From the NCBI GenBank assembly GCA_009733575.1, contig ML769543.1, positions 62,001 through 126,000 on the forward strand: 64,000 bases of DNA. Reading direction: 5' to 3'. A program made the position numbers and the translations under genes. This DNA comes from Gymnopus androsaceus JB14 (lineage: Eukaryota > Basidiomycota > Agaricomycetes > Agaricales > Omphalotaceae). Positions within the stretch are counted from its first letter, which is position 1. The number at the start of each line of letters is the position of its first letter. A model generated the notes under the pieces. It worked only from the letters and a program-made list of their open reading frames with translations. It did no database searches and was not told where the DNA came from. Shown piece after piece: positions 56,501-64,000 of the stretch.

Positions 56501-57165
56501 CCTCCCTTCAAAATTCATCGTCCCCCACTGCTCATCGAGAAGTTGACTTCTCTCTTGGGTTCACAGTCCCGTCTGCCACTGTCGTCAGTAGGACCCATGT
56601 ACCAGCAGCTTTCTCCGGAAGACGAGGTTCTGCTCGCCGAGATCGCATCACACTTCAATTCCACGGTCGTCCGCGGTCAGCAATACGACCTTCGTCGCGA
56701 TCATGATGAAAGCGGCTACGACTCCGACCTTTACAACTGGTCTTGCGAGTCGCATTAAGGCGCATTCCCGTTCTGCTTTTCTTTTAACTTTGTTCGTTTT
56801 AACTTCATCTCGAATCCGTTTACTGACTGAAACTTTCTCGTTTTACAGCCGATTTGGCCGAGGTTCAGGACGAACGCTTAAACCAAGCTCTCAATTCCCT
56901 TGAGGGCTATCCCGAGCTCGATCCTTCTGTCGAGGACATTCAATACGGTTTGCTTAATCGCTACCGCCTCGACTTCGTCTATTATCGCGGCATGGCCAAG
57001 CATTTCCGCGATGAAGCCGAACATTCTCTCCGGCTCTTCACAGGTCAACACGAATCTATGATGAAGAAGGGTTACCCCCTTCCTCAGATTGATTTGGATA
57101 GACTGCCCGAGTTCATCAAGAGCTCGGTTCAGCCGGCTGACGCAATGGAAACAGATGGAAATTAG
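52610..57165 (+). CDS. P2: long multi-exon gene, unknown family, split by a transposon
   Basis: The ATG at 52610 opens MSSEPA, cut by the element at 52627-53803, then RPFITLKDYPDHKIQLQKQA (53811). It continues IANTLQHYPASQEVTSQTDY (53997), FSKKDGSSRRSIREDEEVVE (54253), KGKRTRLNDDASNFRRPETS (54627; basic, NLS-like), RTIGPWDPIPWDCANS (54765), VPYEVIAYEQLFVFYGYRGS (54847), FCPFCDEASVQCLW (55093), VPVVPRYSRVLDWSGRPLLP (55592), SRDQLVFSLSRNSSPEQLVN (55755), DWSDPQKVVDIFDPRRFPCL (56383), and a helical acidic-basic end DLAEVQDERLNQALNSLEG to SSVQPADAMETDGN (57165). Introns are about 45-60 nt. Frame breaks occur near 53950-53990 and in a G run near 54835. Several CxxC pairs are present but no known catalytic motif. 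It is convergent with the gypsy pol gene 330 bp away. I do not recognise the family. Confidence 0.6.
52822..52849. repeat. (AAAGT)n microsatellite
   Basis: Five to six AAAGT units inside the P2 transposon, with scattered further units to 52970. Confidence 0.9.
53492..53544. repeat. (ACTT)n microsatellite
   Basis: About thirteen uninterrupted TACT/ACTT units inside the P2 transposon. Confidence 0.95.
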
Positions 57166-57497
57166 GGAATTCGTCAGCGAGGAGTCAATGAAGTCTTTCT
57201 TTGACGAGTCGCTGATGAATTTAGGGTTTCTTTTCGTCCCCAAGTCTCGATTGGATCGTTTACGCAGAACATGGTATATTCTACGGTTATTTGGACTTTC
57301 GTTTTTAGGACGCCGCGTTGTTTTCGATGGTTTTGTCGTGTCTCGGGTCTCATTAGCCTTTAACACTTCTTTTCCCCATCGTTTACGGGTTTTTGTATGT
57401 CTCTACTTTATATAGATCATGTAACGTGTTTCAACCGAGGAGTCGATGAAGTCTTTCTTCGCCAACTCTGTTGAAACGCCCGTATCCCCTGATCTGC

Positions 57498-60400
57498 TTA
57501 TGTAGATCTTTTCGAATGTGAGCGGGTCTTTCGAGACTCATTCGCGGTTAACTCGGTCTGATTTTTAGTATAAGACCTTGTCTTCCTCGGAGCATCGTGA
57601 CTTGCTTCCTCATCCTCATCTTCTGACTGGTCAGAATCTCGTTCTACAAAATCTTCACTTAAGTCATTGATGTCAAGATCATACTCATCGTCCACGGGTT
57701 CCTTTAAGTTAGGAATAGCGTCGAATGCCAAATCTCTACCCACTTCCTCGCTTTCCATCATGTGGTCCAGTTGCCTCGGTGTGAGGTCAATAAGGTCATG
57801 AATGTTCCGCGGGAGTTCAATAGGTTCGTATCGAGCATGATGTGGTAGCACCCTGAAGGCGCCTACTTTCTCTTTTAGGACTGCTCCATTCATCTCGGCG
57901 AGGATATAAGATCCTCCGCGCGTTCGAATCACCGAATCACACGAGTGGTCCTTTATACCTCGGCTGCAGTTTACGATTAAGAGACTTCTCAATCATAGTG
58001 TTCCTTACTTGAACTAGCTGGCCAGGTTTAAAATCGTACTCTTTTATGGTATGACCATATTCCTTCTCGAAACGCCTGAGTTCTCGGCGTTTGTTTTCAT
58101 CCACACGAGAGATCATATCACGGATATGAACTCGATGTTTGGCTAGAGCTCTAGCTCGGTAACCCACGAGTTCCTCATCCGTCAAGATTCTTTCTGGTAT
58201 TTTCACTAACCAGGTGGATTCAACTATATCGAGAGGTAGCAGAGGTTCCGCGCCTGTTACCATAAAATAAGGTGAACAGCCAAAACCTCTACGTGTCGTT
58301 GCTCTATCAGCAAACAATACTGGTTTTAAGAACCAGAACCACTTGGATAAGTCGTTCGCGGTAGCTTTGACCAAAGATTGCCTAATGTCAAAGTGGGCGC
58401 GTTCGATCTTTCCATTTCCCTGCGAATTATATGGAGAGATGCGCACACCCCGGATTCCATATTTCTTTTCAAGCCATTCCAACATGTTCTTCATCTGAGG
58501 AGCGTTATCAGTAACGACCTCCTCGGGACACCCCCATCGACAAATAATGTCGTCGAAAAACCATTCTCCCAAAGTTCGGGCATTCTCTACTTTCAGAGCT
58601 CTTGCCTCGGACCAAGAAGAAAGCGCGCACCGACCGTGTACAATGTATTTGCACCCGTTACTCGGTGTCGACAAGTGGAAAGTGTCTACATGAATCTTTT
58701 GAAACAATGAAGGAGTGTGGGTTAAAGTGGGTGGTATTTTTATCCACTCCAACCTGCGATGTTGGCAAGCTAAGCAAGTTTTAACAAACCAGTTAACATC
58801 TCCATCGAGATCTGGCCACCAGAAACGCTTCCTGATCAATTCTTTAGTTGCGAACACGCCCTTGTGTCCAAGGTGATCGTGAGCACTATGCATCATGAAC
58901 ATTCGGCGGGTTTTAGGTACAAACAACAAGTGTTGTCCTTCCACTTCTGGATTACGTCGGTACAAGCGTTCTTCATCATCAAGGAAGAACTTAATAGCTT
59001 TCTTTTCAAGTCGGGAGTAATCCCTTATTGAGCTGCTTGGTAGAGTGATTTGGCCTTTATTTTTCAGCCAATCTACTATCCAAGGTATAAGCTCGTCTTG
59101 TTCTTTGGCGAAGTCTTTACGGTGACCTTCTACATAAGGGTGCGCTTCGTTCCACTCTTTCGTGTCCTCGGCTACAACCCATTTCGAGTGATCGACCTTC
59201 TCCGCGGGTTTTATCGCGACAGCGAATTGCTCTGCCGTGATTCCGTTCAAGTTCCAGATCCGTTCTCTATCCAAATGGCATTGCTTCTCTTCATCCAGTG
59301 CGAGTTGAATATCATCTTCTAAGTCGTCACTAGACCCAGCTCTATCGAGATCGTATTCCGTGTCGAGGAGGAAGCCTCCGCGGGTATCAATTTCGTCTTT
59401 AAACTCTTCGATGTCCAGGGGCCATTCAGTTTCACCCTTACCCATGAAGAAGGGCACAGGTTCACCATCATCCTCGTCAGCGAAATCGTCCTCATTAGGA
59501 GGTTGTCTTTTCGACATTTTTCCTCCATAGGCTCGGCGAGATAAACCATCGGCGAGATCGTTTTCTTTCCCTTTAACATGGACTAGATCGAAATGGTACT
59601 TGCGTATCTCCTCGATCCAGCGATTAATGGTAGCATTGGGTCCACAGCTCGGGTTGTCTAGCATACCCTTGATGTATTTAGCATCTGTACAAACTGTTAA
59701 CCGCCTGCACCCATAGAGTTGATAGTAGCTCGCTTGTAAAGCAATCTTTAATCCGTATAGTTCACGTTTAGACTGCGAAAAACGAGCTTCTCTTTCATTG
59801 AGAGTGCTTGACCCAAAGTAACAGAAGTAGACTTTTGTCTCATCATTAGGGTCAACTTGATAGATATACCATCCGACTGCCATGTACGATGTGTCCACTA
59901 CGAGATAAACATCCCAATCATAGTTAATAGGTCTTAAACACGGAGCATTTTTGATACCTTCTTTTATGAGGTCCATTGCCATATCGTGTTCAATTCCCCA
60001 TTCCCATGGATCGTTTCCAGTTAGTCGCGTCAAAGGTGCTGCTAGCTTAGCAAAATTCTTTATGAACATGCGTAGCTGACTTGCAGTTCCGAGGAATGCC
60101 CTAACATCAGATTTGTTTTTACATCTCGGCCATGTTAGAATAGTCTCGACCTGACTCTCCTCGGGCAATCTTCCCTCGTAAGAGCATCTGTGACCAACAA
60201 CAGTTGTTTCTTTACAGCACAAAAATGCTTTTGGTCCAGAAAAGGTTCCACCAACGTATTTGAACCTTTGGATAATCCTATTCACGTTCAAAGCATGTTC
60301 CCAAACAAACCGTCGAATCTTTGGATTCTCTGGTATAGTCTCATAGCCACCTCCTGGTAATTCATACCTAGTAGCCGGACCTCGAATAGGAACGTCATCG

Positions 60401-61509
60401 AGATATGGTCTGGTAACTCCAGTCACAATCTCGTCTCGGTATATATAAGTCATGTCGTCGTGGAAGATGGGTACAGAATTTGTCCAACCCATTGGTAGTT
60501 TTACCAATCGGTACGTTCCAAACGGTGTCTGGAACGCAGTGTAGTCTCGCGACAACATGTGCAAATCCCGTTCATCATACCCAACAAACACGTCTAAGGT
60601 ACCACCACATGCTCTTCCTGCAAAAGGTCTCGCGACGTCCGCGGTGGCTGGGGGTACCCCTGAAAATTGGATCGTGATTTTGTTAAGAGGTTCGAGACTG
60701 TGTACAATTCGTAAACTTTTCCCGTCCTTCTTAGTGACACAAAACCACTTGGTTCGATAAGACGATGTCGAAGGCTCATATACCCCTGCATCAATCTTGT
60801 CTTTGAGAATACGACACACTTCTTCGAAAATTCCTGGTGGAATCGGAATGTTTTTCTCGACATAGGGTTCATGAGGGATTACAGGCATTTTAACCGGTGG
60901 AAAGTACTCGTGTTTTAACGATCCTCCTTCCTCGGCACACCATGCAAAACCTGACTCCTGATCCATCATTATATTGAGAAACAAGGCTAACTCCTCATCC
61001 CAGAGGAATCCCTCGTTATGATTTTTGTCGAAAATTTCCTTCCTTTCCTGCGTGAACCTTCCAGTGGGAACAAATGGTCGAGGATGAGTAGGAAGCTCCG
61101 GTAAATCCTTAAGTGGATCTCCTTTGATATCCCTTTGCACTCTGTATTCCTCGGGTAATTCAGTTTTAACTGGTCGGACTTTTATCGCGACAGGTTTATA
61201 TTTTCTTGCCCCAAAGACTCGGAACACATTATAGTGCTTATTTCCTTTTTCGTCTTTTGGGACTTTGAAGTAGTGTGGCCTCGGTTGTGAGCGTTTCCAT
61301 TCTTCAGTGGATCGTTCTCTCTTCTTTGCCAAGAGAACTCGCTTAAAGGTACGCATTGAGTTAGGCTTTGGTTGATATGTTTTAGTGCCATCGTACGCCT
61401 TTTTCGGGTTCGACTCGTCAGATATGGAAGTATGTCTAGCGTCTGGTTTCGAGGGTTCTTTCTCCCTCCAATGCAAAGCTTTCCTTCGAGGCCTCGCCAC
61501 TGTTGGCAA
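57498..61509 (-). CDS. Ty3/gypsy polyprotein: reverse transcriptase, RNase H, integrase
   Basis: The main frame from 61509 (MPTVARPRRKALHWREKEPS) runs 1190 codons. A basic N-terminus (RSQPRPHYFKVP, VFGARKYKPVAIKVRPVK) precedes the reverse transcriptase: YRTKWFCVTKKDGKSLRIVH (about residue 258) and catalytic RPYLDDVPIRG (about 370; YLDD). RNase H follows (LVVDTSYMAVGWYIYQ, about 538; KGKENDLADGLSRR). Integrase: HDHLGHKG...CLACQH (876-915), core HVDTFH, VTDNAPQ and NGKIERAH (D, D, E at about 941, 998 and 1035). The end LQPRYKGPLV is a GPY/F-type module that continues in another frame as VIRTRGGSYILAEMNG to an acidic tail ending SRKTRSHSKRST at 57498. An 8-bp tandem duplication (57925-57940) sits at the break. 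No aspartic protease is in this frame, and a Gag-like remnant lies upstream. The copy is probably dead or nearly so. Confidence 0.88.
57925..57940. repeat. 8-bp tandem duplication (CGAATCAC x2) at the gypsy frame break
   Basis: CGAATCAC occurs twice in direct succession, exactly where the pol frame changes. A tandem 8-bp repeat is what a hAT-type excision can leave, but replication slippage is equally possible. Confidence 0.85.
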
Positions 61510-61559
61510 ATACTTCGAACTCCTGATGGGTCATTTTCAACAGACTGACTCTCAGGGGT

Positions 61560-62035
61560 CGGTAAACCTTCCCTCCATTCACTATAAAACATTTTCCTGT
61601 CCTTTTGTGGCTTCTTTATTCAACCATGCCTTAACCCTTGTGGCCGTGACAGGTTCGAATTCTTCCATCTTGTTCACCGATGCCATTACATAGGCCTCAG
61701 CAAGCTCTTGACTTTCAAACTCTTCCCATTGTCTGGCAACTTATATCCCTCTAATACGAAATTTCCGTCTATTAAGCCTATGTTAAGCATTACCTCTCCC
61801 TGTCGGCTACTCAGATCTTGGAGGAAGGAAAATTTATTTCTTCCTCGGAGACTAGTTTTTCTGTTGACGAGGATTGAGCAGCCTGAAAGTGTGTTTCCGC
61901 GGCTGGCCTATCCATTGGCTCTAGACTGCTGTCAGGAGGGGGCTCTATGTGCTTCCCCTTTCCTTGGGCAAATGTCATGCCCAGTACCACCGTTTTCACT
62001 ATCCTTAACCCCCAAACCCTTCCAATCATATGCAT
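61560..62035 (-). pseudogene. upstream Gag/protease-side remnant of the gypsy element
   Basis: Minus-strand text with good composition in shifting frames: EPPPDSSLEPMDRPAAETHF (about 61930), VMLNIGLIDGNFVLEGYKL (about 61790), then WEEFESQELAEAYVMASVNK and MEEFEPVTATRVKAWLNKEA (about 61690-61620), stopping at TAG near 61590. It sits just before the polyprotein start. INIGLING-FVLEGYKLP-like text precedes pol in related basidiomycete gypsy copies as I know them, so I take it as the 5' part of the same element. Confidence 0.55.
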
Positions 62036-62099
62036 AACCTACCCTACTGACCTGACAACCACCCACTAAGCCTACGACGTATCCCGGCTACTTACATAC

Positions 62100-62570
62100 A
62101 TACCTACTATTCACCAATCCTACATCCCGCACCTATATAACCTGTAAACTCCCTTAGAGGACCCCTTGTCTTGATATTAACTTGTTTGCTCCCGTATCTC
62201 TTGTTTTCTCTCTATTTTGTTATACTCTTGTCAATTCATCTATTTTCTCAATACACGCTTGTTCTGGCTTCTGCTTTTCGACTCACACGTCGACTTGACT
62301 ACCAGCAAGCTCATACGACAATCAGACTCGCCGCCGTCAAACTATTCGACGTCGGCTCACACAACTAGACTCAGAACCCGCATTTGGGAGCTTTGGCATT
62401 CCCAATCCACCCGCTTCTCACTACTAGTCTTCGACTAGTCCAACTGCACGCATATTTGATCGCGGATCTCACCCGCCTTTTATACTAAAGGCCTCAAAGC
62501 TACTTTCAGTACCTTTCCCTAAGACCGTCACCCCGGTCTTACACAATATCAAGACCAAACCGTCATCGAA
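62100..62570 (+). promoter_or_regulatory. LTR-like promoter/leader of a plus-strand element
   Basis: CCTATATAACC (62132-62142) is a TATA box. It is followed by a long pyrimidine-rich leader (CTTGTTTGCTCCCGTATCTC, TTGTTTTCTCTCTATTTTGT) and then CACCCCGGTCTTACA near 62529-62543, which could be an LTR end. A Gag-like ORF follows. No second LTR is in the window, so the limits are uncertain. Confidence 0.45.
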
Positions 62571-64000
62571 TATGTTGGGGACGTTCACGGTACCACCTTC
62601 CTTGTCTGCTGGACAACAGGAGGGTAACACACAACAACAATGAGAAGCTCCCAACTTTGGGAATTACCAATGGGGAGAACGAGGACAATGCCTTTCTGCG
62701 GGATCCCAAGGATCCAGCACCAACAGGGTATTTGGATCGTTACCCGCTGAGGTTACCCCTCCGACAGCCGCGGTAGCCTATGCACCTCCTGATTGGCAAC
62801 ACCTGCCAATACAGACAGTTGCACAGGGTCAACAGATTCAGACCCTTCAACCGCCCACGTCGGCGTTCTTACCTGGGGCTACCCGCACTGCCAGGATCAT
62901 CAGGAATCTCCCCTGATAATACTCAGGGTCGAAGACAATTCCATACAACGTCAATGGGAGTGGGAGTGTACCGCCCGACAGACATCTCACCATCTTTGAG
63001 GGGGAGACATGCCCAACAAGCACCCCCACAGGAGCTTCGTTATACTCCTGCAGGGAGCCCCTGACAAAGAACGTCAGAATTGGAAGCTCAACAATCGGAA
63101 ACTAGCTCCCTAACGGCGTAGGAGCTAGTACCATGGGGGACTTTCATCTCGAGGGCAAGACAACCCTCCCTATCTTTGATAGAGATGGATCGATCGGGAG
63201 GAATGATTGGACCTCGACCGTCCTCCGAGACCACATTCCGACTGCAGGATCTTCTGACGGCAAATCGCTGCACCTGGGACCGACCTGGCTCACGTTTCCC
63301 ACTACTTCTTGCGGGAGATGGGACTGCCGGCGGAAGGGAGTATGACCCCTTCAGAACTACGGGAAACGTTTCTCGAGATATGCCGACGACCCATACCAGT
63401 ACAAGTGGGTCACCCCACGGTGTCCAGTTTCCTGTCCGTCGCAGAAAATCACTGCAACTTGCTGTGGTTCTTCAACGTGCTCTTGGATCCAGAAGTTATC
63501 CAGCGCGTTAACGAAACTTCCCAAACGTCTAACGCTGACAGGGGACCACTTCCCCTCACCCCATCCTACCACGGAAATAGACCAGGTTTGGATTGGGACC
63601 AAGGGGGAAGAAGCATCTCTGAGGAGGCTGCACGGATTGCTTGGGAAGCCTCGCATGCACGATGGGAAGGAAACAACACCGTCCATCCGCCAATCACCCA
63701 TTACAAATGGCAGCACGGGATTCGAACCGATCCCTTAGCACGAGCTACACCGGTTGCGTCTCGAACGCTCGACCCAACAGTGCAATCGGGAGGAATACCT
63801 GAAGGTGGGGGGTCAGCCGCCGTGGTCCGACCTCGACAAGAGCGGACGACTAATAGACGTCGTCCCGCTGATGTCCACCTGGAGGGCACCATGACTCCTT
63901 TGAGGGGAACGTCTGCATTTGGAGATAGGTGGGGCCAAATCATTTATAGTGTAGCCCTATCAGGGGAGGGGAGATTCAATGTGAGCACACCCGAAACACG
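62571..64000 (+). pseudogene. Gag-like region of a retroelement, open at right edge
   Basis: Begins near MLGTFTVPPSLSAGQQEGNT (62571) and passes through several frames: NGENEDNAFLRDPKDPAPTG (62673), PPTAAVAYAPPDWQHLPIQT (62758), QGRRQFHTTSMGVGVYRPTD (62928). From about 63285 one frame is open to the edge: DLAHVSHYFLREMGLPAEGS, SFLSVAENHCNLLWFFNVLL, HARWEGNNTVHPPITHYKW, RPRQERTTNRRRPADVHLEG, YSVALSGEGRFNVSTPET. Composition (P, Q, G and R rich, then helical, then basic) and position after an LTR-like leader suggest Gag. No zinc knuckle is reached before the edge. Early stops mean the first part is broken or spliced. Confidence 0.45.

Noticed and set aside
57165..57490. Short similar blocks (GAGGAGTC.ATGAAGTCTTTCTT at 57179 and 57438) considered as LTR ends of the gypsy element
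   Set aside because: Only about 25 nt match, with no TG...CA borders or adjacent polypurine tract. They are recorded only as a small direct repeat.
61385..61693. Plus-strand frame opposite the gypsy N-terminus
   Set aside because: Shadow of the minus-strand polyprotein and its upstream remnant.
63690..63760. TGGCAGCACGGGATTCGAACCG, which resembles a tRNA T arm
   Set aside because: There is no matching acceptor, D or anticodon arm, and the stretch is part of a long open Gag-like frame.

Overview
This window looks like nuclear DNA of a mushroom-forming basidiomycete (Agaricomycetes). Genes are cut by many introns of about 49-80 nt with GT/GC...AG ends and 7-55 nt exons. The families present are typical of the group: F-box-like proteins, secreted prolyl aminopeptidases, a GH28 enzyme, a small secreted Cys-rich protein, NACHT/WD40 proteins, and Ty1/copia and Ty3/gypsy retroelements. 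I rebuilt most gene models by hand from splice sites, so most genes appear as spans with exon lists in the evidence.

Layout. 1-11.4 kb is a compact host-gene block on the minus strand. It holds an F-box-like gene running off the left edge, two hypothetical genes (491 and 239 aa), a tandem pair of prolyl aminopeptidase genes (left copy a pseudogene, right copy an apparently intact 15-exon gene), and an Erv2-like sulfhydryl oxidase gene. 11.8-18 kb holds a poorly resolved plus-strand multi-exon gene followed by decayed partial duplicates. 18.3-21.3 kb holds a small secreted protein gene (plus) and a GH28 gene with two 7-nt microexons (minus), converging. 22-33 kb is mostly tandem or dispersed repeats and three diverged copies of an unknown gene family, with an intron-containing tRNA-Glu(UUC), a secreted protein gene and a frame-broken F-box gene. 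33-39.4 kb is a shattered NACHT-WD40 locus: an inverted duplication of about 1.8 kb flanks a 25-N assembly gap. 39.4-44.2 kb is a Ty1/copia element inserted in a WD40 gene. Its LTR ends, PPT and half-tRNA-type PBS are readable, but its 5' LTR is reduced to 38 nt. 44.2-62 kb is a retroelement zone: two long, multi-intron plus-strand genes of unknown family (P1, P2) followed by a convergent minus-strand Ty3/gypsy polyprotein. P1 and P2 are each interrupted by a non-autonomous DNA transposon. 62-64 kb starts another plus-strand element (LTR-like promoter, gag-like ORF) that runs off the right edge.

Two points cut across the window. First, removing either DNA transposon with one target-site copy restores the host reading frame exactly, so P1 and P2 were functional genes when hit. 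Second, single-base frame breaks recur in otherwise well-preserved genes (Erv2, secreted protein, F-box, P1, P2), several in G or T runs. Consensus error in a draft assembly therefore has to be excluded before any of these is called a true pseudogene.
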